NCBI RefSeq assembly: GCF_009676955.1
Contig: NZ_CP045696.1
Location: 1,557,001-1,621,000, forward strand
Source: Sodaliphilus pleomorphus
Lineage (GTDB): Bacteria > Bacteroidota > Bacteroidia > Bacteroidales > Muribaculaceae
Direction: 5' to 3'
Length of the DNA: 64,000 bases
Shown: positions 25,981 to 35,901 of the stretch, one piece after another
Position numbering within the stretch: position 1 is the first letter of the stretch
Layout of the letters: each line of letters starts with the position of its first letter
Program-made: the position numbers and the translations under genes
Notes under the pieces: model-generated
The model's input: the letters and a program-made list of their open reading frames with translations, nothing else
Told to the model about the DNA's origin: nothing
Databases searched by the model: none

Positions 25981-28900
25981 TTAGAAATTGAGCTCAAAGC
26001 CCACTTGCAACGTCTTGTTGGGCGTGTAGGAGAAGTCGGTTGAGCCCGAGAAGTTGTATTGCGGATCCATGCCGTTGAGATGACTCCACAGCGCCACATT
26101 GTCGAACGAGCCAAACACGCGCACGCCCTGCAGGCGGGCCTTGCTCACCAGTGCCTTGGGCAGGCTGTAGCTCAAGGTGATGTTCTTGATGGCAAAGTAG
26201 GAAGCGTTGATCAGGAAGCGGTCGTTGGTGATGTTGGTGCCGGCAATCTCGATGCGGGGCACGTCGGTCACGTCGCCTGGCTTCTGCCAGCGGCGCAGGG
26301 CTGCCTGGTTCCACGTCTGGCTGTAGTAGTTGTAGTCCATGGCGGTGGCGTAGAGGCCGTCGTAGATCTTGCCGCCTATCGAGTAGGTGGTGAGCACGCT
26401 CAGGCTCAAACCTTTCCAGGTGAGGTCGGTACCCACACTGCCGAAGAGGTCGGGGATGCGGCTGCCCATGTAGTACTTGTGGTTGGCGGCCACGCTGTAG
26501 TCGTCGGTGATATACTCGCCGTTGACGCTGCCGTCGTCGTTCATGCTCTCATAGGCGTAGTAGAGCTGTGCACCCGTTGCGGGGTCGACACCTGCCGTCT
26601 TGGCCATATAGAACGTGTTGATGGGGTTGCCCACCTTGGTGCTGTACACGCCGCTTATGAGCTCGGGCGACTCGGTGGTGAGCTTGAGCACCTTGTTGCT
26701 CACAGTGTTGCCCATGAGCGTAATGTTCCACTCCAGGTCCTGGGTGCGCACCGGGGTGAGGCCGAGCTGGATCTCGATGCCCTGGTTGCGCATGTTGCCC
26801 ACGTTGGCATAGTAGCCGCTGAAGCCCGTCGACAGGGCCATGGGGAATTGCAGCAGCATGTGGGTCGTCTTCTTGTAGTACCAATCGGCGTTCAGGCGCA
26901 CGCGGCGGTCGAGGAACATGCCCTCGACACCCAGGTTGAGGTTGCCGTTTTTCTCCCACGAGAGGTCTTTGTTTTCAAGACTGGCGATGATGGCGCCCTT
27001 GTTGCCGGCGTTGGCAAACTGCAGGTCGTAGAGCGACTGCCAGGCATAGTAGGTACCCACGTTGTCGTTGCCCTGCATGCCGTAGCTGGCTTTCACGCTC
27101 AGGTTGTTGATCCACCTCACGTCTTTCAGGAAGCTCTCGCTCGAGACGCGCCAGTTGGCGCCCACCGACCAGAAGGTGCCCGTGTGGTTGTCTTTGTAGA
27201 AGCGCGACGAGGCATCCTGGCGCAGCGAAGCCGAGATATAGTAACGGTTGTCGTAGTTGTAGTTCAAGCGGCTCAACCACGAGTTGATGCGGTAGTCATA
27301 CTGGTAGGAGTCGGCACTGTTGATCGTGGTGCCCGGGCGCAACTCGAGGATGCCGTCGATGAGGTTGGTCTTGCTGGCCTCCAGGTAGTTGTACTTGTAG
27401 TTGTAGAACTCGTGGCCCACCAGCACGTCGATGTTGTGCACGCCGCCCAGGGTGCGGGTCCACGTGAGCAGCTGGTTGAAGGTATAGGACTGCGTGCGGC
27501 CGTTGACCTTGTAGAGCATGCCACCGGCATTGGCCTGGTTGCCGTGCTTGGAGTTGAGGTAGCGCACACGCTCGGTGTTGTTGTAGTCGAAACCGAAGTT
27601 CATCGAGAATTTCAAGCCCTGTGCCCAGCCATACTTGGCCAGGTCGCTGCCGAATACCATGCCTGCACGCAGGCCGGCCACATCGTGGTCGATCTTGGCC
27701 TTGTCGAGCAGCAGGCTGCCCAGCGAGCTGAAGTCGTTGAGCGAGCCCGGACGGCCGCCCTCGCCCCAGTCATACTCGGCCTCGCCGTTGGCGTCGACCA
27801 CATTCTTACCCTGGGCATCCTTGAGATAGACGGGAAACAGCGGGTTGATAAACTGGGCCGTGTACCACACGTTGCTGTTGGCCGTGCCGTCATAGTCGCT
27901 GAAGTTTTGCGTGGTCCAGGCCAGCGTGGTGTTGAGGCTGGTCTTGAACCAGTCGGTGACCTGGCTGTCGGCGTTCACACGCGCGTTGTAGCGCTGGAAG
28001 CGGGTGGTCTTCAATATACCGTTCTCGTTGAGATAACCCAGCGACATGAGGTAGTGCGACTTCTCTGAGCCGCCCGACACCTCGAACTGGTGCTCGGTGC
28101 GGAAGGCGTTCTTGCGGGTCACGCTGTCATACCAGTCCTCGTTCCAGGCACTTTGTGCGTCGGCCTGCACTTGGCCCGTCGAGGGGTCGATGATGGTGTC
28201 CCAGGTGTAATTCTTGAAGGGGTTGTAGAGCTCGCCGCCCAGCGTGCTCCCCAGCGAGGCGCGGGCTGCGGCCTCGGCCTTGGCCCAGGTGTAGCCCTCG
28301 TTGTATACATAGCCGTTGCGCAGGCCCTCATACACGAGCTGCACATACTGGCGCTGGTCGACATTGTCGTAGCGCTTGATGGCGCGGTTCGACCAGCCGA
28401 AGGTGCTGCGCCAGGTCACGTTGGCCTTGCCCTCCTTGCCTTTTTTGGTCTGTATCATCACCACACCGTTGGCGCCGCGCGCGCCATAGAGGGCGCCGGC
28501 CGATGCATCCTTGAGCACAGTCATGCTCTCGATGTCGGAAGGGTTGATGCTCGACAGGGCACCGTCGTAGGGGATGCCGTCGACCACATAGAGCGGGCTG
28601 TTGCTGGCGTTGATCGACCCGAAGCCACGTATCACGATGCTGGGCGACGAACCGGGCTGGCCCGTGCCGCTGGTCACCTGAATACCGCTCACGTTGCCCT
28701 CAAGGGCCTTGGTGGCGCTGGTCACAGGGCGCAACTCCAGCTTCTTGTTGCCCACGGCCTCGGCAGCGCCCGTAAACGAGGTCTTCTTGCTCGTGCCATA
28801 GGCCACGACCATCACCTCGTCGAGCTGCTCGCCCTGGCTCTCAAGGGCCACCTTGATGCCGTTGACGGCTGCCACCGTCTGGCTGGCATAGCCCACATAG

Positions 28901-29118
28901 GACACGGTTAATGATTTCACACTGTTGGGGATGTCAAGGCTGAACTCGCCATTGAGATCGGTTGCAGTACCATTGCCGCCGCCCACAGGTTGCACTGTGG
29001 CGCCCATCAATGGCTCGCCGGTAGAAGCATCGACAACTTGCCCCTTGATCACCGCGGCGCTGGCGCCCAGTGCAAGCGACAATACTGCTACTACTAATAG
29101 AAACAGCTTCTTCTTCAT
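25981..29118 (-). CDS. SusC/RagA family TonB-linked outer-membrane transporter
   Basis: 1045 residues. A signal peptide (ending GASA, about residue 20) is followed by a carboxypeptidase-like domain (VIKGQVVDASTGEPLMGATV), then the SusC hallmark LDEVMVVAYGTSKKTSFTGA, the plug (GSSPSIVIRGFGSIN, LYVVDGIPYDG, VLKDASAGALYGARGANGVV) and a C-terminal barrel ending in GFELNF. It has no anti-sigma interaction domain. It forms the uptake complex with the SusD encoded next. The mRNA probably has a 5' leader of about 250 bases. Confidence 0.97.
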   Translation of the reverse strand: MKKKLFLLVVAVLSLALGASAAVIKGQVVDASTGEPLMGATVQPVGGGNGTATDLNGEFSLDIPNSVKSLTVSYVGYASQTVAAVNGIKVALESQGEQLDEVMVVAYGTSKKTSFTGAAEAVGNKKLELRPVTSATKALEGNVSGIQVTSGTGQPGSSPSIVIRGFGSINASNSPLYVVDGIPYDGALSSINPSDIESMTVLKDASAGALYGARGANGVVMIQTKKGKEGKANVTWRSTFGWSNRAIKRYDNVDQRQYVQLVYEGLRNGYVYNEGYTWAKAEAAARASLGSTLGGELYNPFKNYTWDTIIDPSTGQVQADAQSAWNEDWYDSVTRKNAFRTEHQFEVSGGSEKSHYLMSLGYLNENGILKTTRFQRYNARVNADSQVTDWFKTSLNTTLAWTTQNFSDYDGTANSNVWYTAQFINPLFPVYLKDAQGKNVVDANGEAEYDWGEGGRPGSLNDFSSLGSLLLDKAKIDHDVAGLRAGMVFGSDLAKYGWAQGLKFSMNFGFDYNNTERVRYLNSKHGNQANAGGMLYKVNGRTQSYTFNQLLTWTRTLGGVHNIDVLVGHEFYNYKYNYLEASKTNLIDGILELRPGTTINSADSYQYDYRINSWLSRLNYNYDNRYYISASLRQDASSRFYKDNHTGTFWSVGANWRVSSESFLKDVRWINNLSVKASYGMQGNDNVGTYYAWQSLYDLQFANAGNKGAIIASLENKDLSWEKNGNLNLGVEGMFLDRRVRLNADWYYKKTTHMLLQFPMALSTGFSGYYANVGNMRNQGIEIQLGLTPVRTQDLEWNITLMGNTVSNKVLKLTTESPELISGVYSTKVGNPINTFYMAKTAGVDPATGAQLYYAYESMNDDGSVNGEYITDDYSVAANHKYYMGSRIPDLFGSVGTDLTWKGLSLSVLTTYSIGGKIYDGLYATAMDYNYYSQTWNQAALRRWQKPGDVTDVPRIEIAGTNITNDRFLINASYFAIKNITLSYSLPKALVSKARLQGVRVFGSFDNVALWSHLNGMDPQYNFSGSTDFSYTPNKTLQVGFELNF

Positions 29119-29372
29119 ACAGTAAACAATTAAAATTAATACTTAGACTTAAATAAAATTTTCAAACACATATATTATATAGAGCTAAAGAAAGCAGGGT
29201 ATAGAGCACCCTGTGTAAAACGTTTCTTTGCTTTAAAAAGTGAGACCAAAACTTCAGGTCATAGAGCCATTTCAAAACACTGCATTCCACTATAAAATGC
29301 ACAATTGCCGCTAAACTAACAAATCAAAACAAACAAGCGTGTCAAAACTTTCATTTAGTCGTTTAATTTTTG

Positions 29373-29403
29373 CAAAAATAGCAATAGTGTACTTTTTTGC
29401 CAA
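29373..29403 (-). promoter_or_regulatory. Promoter of the susC-susD operon
   Basis: On the minus strand TTG (29403-29401), a 20-base gap and TATTTTTG (29380-29373). The start codon lies about 250 bases further, so post-transcriptional control in the leader is possible. Confidence 0.55.
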
Positions 29404-29712
29404 GGAAATACCCCACTTTAACCATTTCGCTCAAAAATAGTACAATCAACCCAGGCAAGGGTGGACCGAAATGTTAAAATCAACACCGTTTTAACATTGG
29501 CTTTTTAACAGTATAACGAATAAAAATGCACATTTTTTCGGGTTAGTCAACTCTCTATGTGCCAATCTGCCTATTGATAAAAACAATAAAAATATAAATG
29601 TGCTATTGTTGTTTTTTTCGATTAAGTCTCATCGATATCGACAGCTTTTCGTCTTGTTCTCAGTTGCTCTGCCCATGTGTAAGCACTCAAACAAACAGTA
29701 TCCAACATGAAA

Positions 29713-29750
29713 ATGGTCTCCAGTTACACCATTGTGCAACTGGAGACCAT
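29713..29750 (-). terminator. Terminator of the split secreted-protein gene
   Basis: A perfect 13-base stem, ATGGTCTCCAGTT with AACTGGAGACCAT, and an inner CAC/GTG, followed on the minus strand by TTTT. It lies 46 bases past the stop at 29796. Confidence 0.8.
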
Positions 29751-29795
29751 CGATTAGATTAGGAGGATAGTGACAATATTATTGGTCTACCCCAA

Positions 29796-32651
29796 TTATC
29801 TTACAACCTTGAAAACCGTGTTTTTTCCGTTGTTATTCTTGACATTGACGATTAAAACGCCTTTGCCCATATCCCTAAGACTGATACGGGCCTCAGGAGA
29901 ATGTGTATTGACCAAAATCACACCTGACACGTTTGCTATCGTAACCTCCTTTATGAGTTCCGGGCACGAGAGAACAAGATCATCACCTTCGATCGACACC
30001 CCTGCATCGTCGCTATTGACATTGGATACCGAAGTGGAGGTCTTATCAATAATTTGAGATATAGATTCGATCGACTCCTTGCTGCCATATTTGGCCACTA
30101 CAGAATAACTATATCTGCCCGGTTCAAGCTCAGCGTAGCCAGCGTCGGTCCATTTTGTATCAGATACTGAGGCCACCTTTTCGGCTTCAATCTTATTATA
30201 CTCATGTGTGAGTCGATACACATCATAAGTCGCACTCTTGCGGCCGGCAAAGTCTTCTGAAACAGGTCCGCGAGAAAGCTCTGAGCCCTTCCAGGCGCCC
30301 AGATCTTTACCATATGCTCGAATCATGAAATGCAAGTTGCCGTAAGTCTGCATATCGGAGAACTGTACTGAGAAACCGTCGCCTGCATAATAACACTGGC
30401 CGGGAGCAAACGGATATTCTCCAGTAGGCTCGCTGACTCCTATATTCATGAAGCCATCACAGGTTATGAATACCATAAATCCATCTGCTTTGACTTTGTA
30501 CGGGAGCTTGTAGGTGGTCCAAGCATTATCTACATAGGGTATATCTTTGGCAGTAAACAGTATATTATTTTTGTTTGGCTTGCCGTCGGGCAGCAGCCCG
30601 AAAATATATACATTGAACTTGCCATGCCCTGCTGGTGCAGATCCCACGTAGAAACTTACCTCATTTATTTCGGAATTTTGCTTAAAGCATGCTCCTGCAC
30701 CGATCTGCTCTCCGGCATTCTGCCAACCAACAAAATCTTTGGCAACGCCACTGTCATGAGAGTATTCTACAAGGGGGATACCCCAAGATACAGAGCAGCT
30801 TTTTTGATCATCGCTAACTATGGCAGTAGGCTGTTGTGCTTTTCCTGCCTTGTAATCCAATTCAAAGTCTTTACTGAGGTCAGCGTTTACACTTATCTGG
30901 TTGTGATAGGTGTAGAAATAAGGCTGTTCTGCCGTCAGTACATACTCGACGCCTGTCTGTCCAGTCACTCCAGGTATTGTATAGTTGCCATTGTTATCGG
31001 TAATGGCCGATAGCTTGTCATATCCCTCAAGGGTTATAGCCACGTTGGATATTCCTGTACCCTCATCGTTTATGAATTTGCCCTTTACTGTGTATTTCGG
31101 GTAAGCCTCGAGGCTGACATTGATAGTGGTCTTTCCACCGTCACTCACAGTAGAGACTGCACTTGTGGCATCACGGTAGCCATGAGCAGTTACAGCTACC
31201 GATACATCACCTACTGCAACTCCAGAAATTTCATATTGACCCTCAGCATCAGTCACTGCCGAGAGTTTGCTTCCAGTCACTGTCACCTTTGCACCCTTCA
31301 CAGGAGAGCCATCTTTGTCAGTAATCTTGCCACCCAACTCACCAACAGGTCCATACACTATATTGAAGAGTGTCTCTGGGAAAGCACCAATCTTGTCTAT
31401 CACTTTATTGTCATTGCCAAACACCTTGCCTGGTATTAAGGAAGAGCTTGACAGCGAACGGATGTCACCCTCGTCCTTGCAGAGCCATAGCTTGTAGTAT
31501 ATGCCATACATGAAATTGTCACTCTTTCTGGTGGTCATCACTACAAGGTTACCCCCCTTATAATCATAAGGCTTTTCAAAAGGAATCACCATGGTGTTTG
31601 TACCCGTAGGGAAGTAGATGTTTCCGTCAAATACTTTCACAAATTCACTGTCTGGAATAAACACTCCGTCAGAGAGATCGTCTTTGTCAGTCTCTGCAAC
31701 ATATAACTTGAAATTATCAGAGTAGTAAGGTGTTTTCAGCGCTGTCAGATAGGCTATAGAATTGATAGTACCCTTATTTGAACCTATATCGCTTGCCCTA
31801 TAGATAGTCTGGTTAATGCACTCGTATGAGTTGAAGTCTACTGGGAGCCTCATAGCTCCTGTCCACTCCTTACCCTTATTATCTATTACAGAACGATTGT
31901 CTTTCGGGAGTACGACAATATTCAACTGAGAAGAGGTATTATTGGCTTCGTCTGCATCCCCATCGTTGTGGTATGTGGCTATAAGACGATAAGCCCCTGC
32001 ACGCTCGGGAGTCCACTTGACTTCAACAGGGGTAGTGGCATTGCCGGCAAGTTTCGGACAATTTACCTGTGTGAGTTCATCACCTGTAAAATCATCTGAA
32101 ACAATGATTTTGCCACCCTCTATATCAGTTTCGCTATTGTTGACCACTTCCACTGTATAGGTTTGCTCTTTGCCTGGATTGGCCATTGTCGGGCCGTGGA
32201 GTATTGCTAATGCCGCATCGTTGGAAGGAGGAGTGCCGATTAAAACATCATCGATCATCAGGTTGTAATCATACGATTCTTTAGCATAAAATGCTATGCA
32301 GACACGTGCTGTTTTGCCCTTATACTTTTCTGGCAGTTGCAGTTTGAGCTGTTGCCAGTCTCCAGTGATGGAAATACTGTCAGTCTTATCCGGGGCTAAC
32401 GACCATATTTCATCCCATTCACCTTCATCGTTAGAGACTCGCACTGTAGCCGTCATCTGATTTACGTCGGCCGCACCACTATTTGTATAAGCCTTAAACC
32501 AGAATGAGATATTGGGATTTTCACCTAATTTGACATAGTTGGTTTTGAAACCCATGCCGGGAAGGTCTTGAGTGGGTTCGGCATAGGATGCAGTGCTATA
32601 CCATGCCATTGTACCGCTGTGAGCTCCATATTCTTTGAGTACAAACGTCAA
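29796..32651 (-). CDS. C-terminal part of a large secreted adhesin-like protein, split by a stop
   Basis: About 951 residues, in the same frame as the 32658-33704 gene and separated from it by one TAG and two codons. It opens in the middle of a choice-of-anchor-J/cleaved-adhesin domain (FVLKEYGAHSGTMAWYSTAS). Then come CARDB-like (TYTVEVVNNSETDIEGGKI) and two carboxypeptidase-like sandwiches (GKITDKDGSPVKGAKVTVTG; GKFINDEGTGISNVAITLEG), a second J-like region (VEYSHDSGVAKDFVGWQNAG) and a C-terminal T9SS type A-like tail ending FKVVR. The TTG at 32651 is unlikely to be a true start. The gene was probably one reading frame of 1302 codons including the TAG. Confidence 0.8.
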   Translation of the reverse strand: MTFVLKEYGAHSGTMAWYSTASYAEPTQDLPGMGFKTNYVKLGENPNISFWFKAYTNSGAADVNQMTATVRVSNDEGEWDEIWSLAPDKTDSISITGDWQQLKLQLPEKYKGKTARVCIAFYAKESYDYNLMIDDVLIGTPPSNDAALAILHGPTMANPGKEQTYTVEVVNNSETDIEGGKIIVSDDFTGDELTQVNCPKLAGNATTPVEVKWTPERAGAYRLIATYHNDGDADEANNTSSQLNIVVLPKDNRSVIDNKGKEWTGAMRLPVDFNSYECINQTIYRASDIGSNKGTINSIAYLTALKTPYYSDNFKLYVAETDKDDLSDGVFIPDSEFVKVFDGNIYFPTGTNTMVIPFEKPYDYKGGNLVVMTTRKSDNFMYGIYYKLWLCKDEGDIRSLSSSSLIPGKVFGNDNKVIDKIGAFPETLFNIVYGPVGELGGKITDKDGSPVKGAKVTVTGSKLSAVTDAEGQYEISGVAVGDVSVAVTAHGYRDATSAVSTVSDGGKTTINVSLEAYPKYTVKGKFINDEGTGISNVAITLEGYDKLSAITDNNGNYTIPGVTGQTGVEYVLTAEQPYFYTYHNQISVNADLSKDFELDYKAGKAQQPTAIVSDDQKSCSVSWGIPLVEYSHDSGVAKDFVGWQNAGEQIGAGACFKQNSEINEVSFYVGSAPAGHGKFNVYIFGLLPDGKPNKNNILFTAKDIPYVDNAWTTYKLPYKVKADGFMVFITCDGFMNIGVSEPTGEYPFAPGQCYYAGDGFSVQFSDMQTYGNLHFMIRAYGKDLGAWKGSELSRGPVSEDFAGRKSATYDVYRLTHEYNKIEAEKVASVSDTKWTDAGYAELEPGRYSYSVVAKYGSKESIESISQIIDKTSTSVSNVNSDDAGVSIEGDDLVLSCPELIKEVTIANVSGVILVNTHSPEARISLRDMGKGVLIVNVKNNNGKNTVFKVVR

Positions 32652-32657
32652 ACGCGA

Positions 32658-33704
32658 CTAATCCCATCCTGATGGTTTCCCATTTTCAAAGCCTTCTATA
32701 ATCACATCTGATACAGGATATTTGACACCTTCGGCGTGAATCGGTATGGTAACCTCAGGCTGTGTCACATCGTTGGTCCCCAGCTTGAGGAATCCTTCAT
32801 AAGCACCTTCGGATATACCCTTGAGTTTTATCTCGATACCACCTGATTCCCATTGGCCAAGCTCTAAGGGAAGCCCAGTACAAGTGATTTCAGGACTGGA
32901 CTCTTTATACCAAATTTTCAGTGTACTTGTTCCAGAATTGAGGACTTCAATCTTTTGGGTTGCTGCCAACAATGGATCTACTTTTCCAAAATCTACTGAT
33001 GAATCATAAGAAACTCTGGGGTCCTTACCATCAGAGATGCGTACATTGTCCAGGCACATGGTGTTAGCTCGACTTGGAGAGGAGCAGTGGAATCCCAAGC
33101 AATAATCACCTGGAGCTATATTTCCAAGCTCATAATACAGTGTATGCCAGTAATCTATATCCTCCTGCAGATCCTTTTCCAAAGTAAGGACAACATCGTT
33201 TTTGGATTGAGACGAACACAACACCACGCTTATCTTCGACACGTATGTGCCATCAGAAATATGTGGCATGTAAAGTTGTGCGTCTACCACAAGATTTGAA
33301 TCAGTGATGTGCACCATCGGAGAGAACAACCAGGTATCGTGGTCAGTCTCAAAATCGCCACCAAGTACATATGCGCAATTATAACCTGATACGGCATTCA
33401 CATTCAGGCGTCCTGCAGCCCATTTGTCAGACGGTTTTCCGGGAGTAGACACGGTAACCCATCCTTGAGGAAGGCCTGTTGAGTCGTCAACTGTCTCGAA
33501 ATCTTCAAATAGATAGTTGTCGCGCATCACTGTTTTATTCGGGCCGCGACTTTGTGTAGCTTTTGCCGTCGGAGACCCGTCGACATTTAACGGCAGCAGA
33601 TAAGACGCCCCTGTCGTACCACCGCTTTGTGTATGCCATGAGATTGCCGCCATAACAATGAGGGGCAATGCCAAAAGCATAACAAAAGAAAGAGTTCTTT
33701 TCAT
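32658..33704 (-). CDS. N-terminal part of the same secreted adhesin-like protein
   Basis: 348 residues. A signal peptide (MKRTLSFVMLLALPLIVMAA) is followed by a choice-of-anchor-J domain (YLFEDFETVDDSTGLPQGWV, then DTWLFSPMVHI and TMCLDNVRISDG) and an Ig-like sandwich (EVLNSGTSTLKIWY). A second J domain begins at IEGFENGKPSGWD and is cut by TAG (32660-32658). The sense frame continues directly beyond it, so this is a nonsense interruption and not a natural end. Alone, the product would lack the T9SS tail and could not be anchored. Its promoter is at 33744. Confidence 0.8.
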   Translation of the reverse strand: MKRTLSFVMLLALPLIVMAAISWHTQSGGTTGASYLLPLNVDGSPTAKATQSRGPNKTVMRDNYLFEDFETVDDSTGLPQGWVTVSTPGKPSDKWAAGRLNVNAVSGYNCAYVLGGDFETDHDTWLFSPMVHITDSNLVVDAQLYMPHISDGTYVSKISVVLCSSQSKNDVVLTLEKDLQEDIDYWHTLYYELGNIAPGDYCLGFHCSSPSRANTMCLDNVRISDGKDPRVSYDSSVDFGKVDPLLAATQKIEVLNSGTSTLKIWYKESSPEITCTGLPLELGQWESGGIEIKLKGISEGAYEGFLKLGTNDVTQPEVTIPIHAEGVKYPVSDVIIEGFENGKPSGWD

Positions 33705-33743
33705 AATTTGGTTTTTTAGTTAAACATGATAAAATTCACTATC

Positions 33744-33751
33744 CAAAATTA
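33744..33751 (-). promoter_or_regulatory. -7 element of the secreted-protein gene
   Basis: TAATTTTG on the minus strand, 40 bases before the ATG at 33704. Confidence 0.5.
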
Positions 33752-33835
33752 TTTCCAAGAATCTTTTGATCCAAAAAGTTAACTTCCGTATTTTACAAAT
33801 TGTAAAAAATAGAATTTTTTTGTTACAACAACACA

Positions 33836-35554
33836 CTAACGATCAACACTTTGCTTTAGTGAGAACTTGCGAAAAGCCACTGGCGTGACACCAGTGGAAG
33901 CCTGAAATGTCTTGTAGAATGAAGAGGTGGAACCGAAACCGCACATTGAGCACACCTCCTGAACCGACAGGTTCTGGCGAGAGGAGTCGCTGAGAAGGCG
34001 TATGGCTTCTTTTACTCTATAAGAGGCTATGAATTGAGAGTAGTTCATGCCACAATTTTCTTGAAGCAGTTGAGTGAAATATGTGCGATTCGTTCCCAGA
34101 CGCTCAATGACACTTTCACGTGTAAGGGTTTTGTCAGCATAAAGCCTGTCGACAATCATCATTCGGCATAGACGATCGTAGATATCTTTGTTGTGAGTCT
34201 TCTTGTCTGATGAGGTCGCATGCTGATTCCCATCACCTGATACATCGGTACCTGAACTGATACCAAGACATAAACTGTCTATTTTATCCTCGGCAGCCAC
34301 TGTCTGGCGGGTTGAGGCTACAACACTTCTCATTAGTTTCTCGCGCCGCCGTCGAGATACCACCATATAAATTATAACTGAGAAAAGACATAATGCCAGC
34401 ATTCCCAAGGCTGCACTCATCCAGATTTGATGGCTTAGACGCAATCGCCTCATCTCTGAAACATTCTCTTTTTGGGCCATTTCTTGAAGCAAGGCGTGTT
34501 CGGCCGAAAGCTGTTTACGCATTGTTTCACGTGACGACTGTTGCTCGAGACTGACCATATGGATTGCCTCAAGAGCCTCATTCGGAGAATTAGTGTGATA
34601 ATAACATTGAGCCATTAGTTCGTAGACATCCGACATATAGCCATAGGAACTGTATTGGCGGGATACATCCTTCGTGTGTTTTAACGACTCAAGAGCCGAT
34701 CTATAGTCGCCCATTGCCATGTATATTCTTGCCATGCAAAGCCAGGCCTGAGGAAGCATTGTAGCCTGTGACGGCCCAAGACGTTCAATTCCTTCTTTAG
34801 CCTCGTTCAATGCTTTCAGATGCTCGCCACGGTCGAGCGATATATAACTCTGTGTCAATGCGAGCACTCCATCATGGTGAAAGTTGTACTTGTCGTTGAT
34901 TGAGATAGCTATGTCAAGGTATCGTTCTGCCTCTACGGGATTTCCTGCAATTTGGTAAAGCGATGACAGGGTTTGTGCCCCACCCATCATATAGTGCATG
35001 TTATGTGTCTGACGGCCGTATTCGTAAGCGTACTTGACTGTCTTTATGAAGGAGGTATCTCTTGTCAGTGTTGCCAATGCTCCAAGATTAATAGATGCTG
35101 CTGCTACCTGGCGGTAATTGGCCGCCTTTTCGGCCAGTTGCTTGCTTTTATAAAAACATTGCTGAGAAGAGAATATATTGTAATTGACTCTTGCCTCATA
35201 GATGCCTTTTAAATTTAGGGCATAAGCCCATATAGTGTCATTGCTGTTATTGATTGCAATATTCTGCGCTTTATTCAAATATTCCTTTGCTTTACTGGCT
35301 TTTCCTCCAGTAAGCTCACAGGCAGCAAGGCAAATATAAGCATAAGACTCAGCATTCTTGTCATTCTCAGCGCGAGAAAGATCCAAAAAAAGTTCTGCCT
35401 TTTGCTTTAACGAATCATAATCATTGTGATAGATTAGCCAATAGCACTGTTCATGAAGATTGTATAATGACTGGGATCGCTTATTAGTTCTGCCGCAGGA
35501 AACTACCTGAATGAAGAAAAAAGTAATTAAAAAAATGGGCAGTATTCTTTTCAC
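33836..35554 (-). CDS. Membrane-bound TPR sensor with AraC-type DNA-binding domain
   Basis: About 572 residues from the GTG at 35554; an ATG at 35638 would add 28 residues. The shorter start gives a proper lipoprotein-like signal peptide (VKRILPIFLITFFFIQVVSC). TPR helices fill about 50-340 (for example ASKAKEYLNKAQNIAI, NPVEAERYLDIAISIN, GDYRSALESLKHTKD). A coiled coil follows, then a membrane helix (ALGMLALCLFSVIIYMVV), and a C-terminal AraC domain (LTRESVIERLGTNRTYFTQL and VQEVCSMCGFGSTSSFYKTF). The sensor would sit in the periplasm and the DNA-binding part in the cytoplasm. It lies upstream of the secreted-protein gene on the same strand and may control it (inference). Confidence 0.88.
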   Translation of the reverse strand: MKRILPIFLITFFFIQVVSCGRTNKRSQSLYNLHEQCYWLIYHNDYDSLKQKAELFLDLSRAENDKNAESYAYICLAACELTGGKASKAKEYLNKAQNIAINNSNDTIWAYALNLKGIYEARVNYNIFSSQQCFYKSKQLAEKAANYRQVAAASINLGALATLTRDTSFIKTVKYAYEYGRQTHNMHYMMGGAQTLSSLYQIAGNPVEAERYLDIAISINDKYNFHHDGVLALTQSYISLDRGEHLKALNEAKEGIERLGPSQATMLPQAWLCMARIYMAMGDYRSALESLKHTKDVSRQYSSYGYMSDVYELMAQCYYHTNSPNEALEAIHMVSLEQQSSRETMRKQLSAEHALLQEMAQKENVSEMRRLRLSHQIWMSAALGMLALCLFSVIIYMVVSRRRREKLMRSVVASTRQTVAAEDKIDSLCLGISSGTDVSGDGNQHATSSDKKTHNKDIYDRLCRMMIVDRLYADKTLTRESVIERLGTNRTYFTQLLQENCGMNYSQFIASYRVKEAIRLLSDSSRQNLSVQEVCSMCGFGSTSSFYKTFQASTGVTPVAFRKFSLKQSVDR

Positions 35555-35557
35555 CTT

Positions 35558-35580
35558 ATTTACGCAACTGACGCGTAAAT
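35558..35580. promoter_or_regulatory. Perfect inverted repeat at the regulator's start
   Basis: ATTTACGC-N7-GCGTAAAT, 8-base arms, lying 4-26 bases upstream of the GTG at 35554. It may be an operator or a leader hairpin. If the ATG at 35638 is the start, it would lie inside the coding region. Confidence 0.5.
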
Positions 35581-35701
35581 TGTTGATGATGTTTTTATAA
35601 ACATCTGACAAACAATATGTTTCAAAGAATTTTGTCATTTATACAATTACCATTGATATTGTGGTACATAGTAAAATCAAGTACAATTCTACGTGATATT
35701 A

Positions 35702-35709
35702 CAAAGATA
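35702..35709 (-). promoter_or_regulatory. -7 element of the TPR/AraC regulator gene
   Basis: TATCTTTG on the minus strand. The leader would be about 140 bases to the GTG at 35554. Confidence 0.45.
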
Positions 35710-35901
35710 GCAATAAAAGCCAAAAACATGGCTCCTTGCGACGGGATTATTTATATAATGAGCCAATTCATGCGCACAGCATCAAGTGGACTGGTTGGCA
35801 GCCGCTTCAAAGTGCGCTGCTTGAACGTTATGTTTAAGTTTTTAATTTTGCCTCCTGGCGCCGCGAGGGCCGTTGTGGCCTGGGGGCAGCAGCAGCACGG
35901 C

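Larger units (their letters stand above)
29119..29795. other. AT-rich gene-free region upstream of susC
   Basis: About 680 bases without a credible gene. It contains the long susC leader (29119 to about 29365), its promoter, and the terminator of the next gene cluster at 29713. The sequence becomes AT-rich here and stays poorer in GC to about 35.8 kb. Confidence 0.6.

Noticed and set aside
29796..33704. TAG as a recoded sense codon
   Set aside because: Other genes in the window end in TAG and behave as normal stops, and no suppressor tRNA was seen. Nonsense mutation or sequencing error is simpler.
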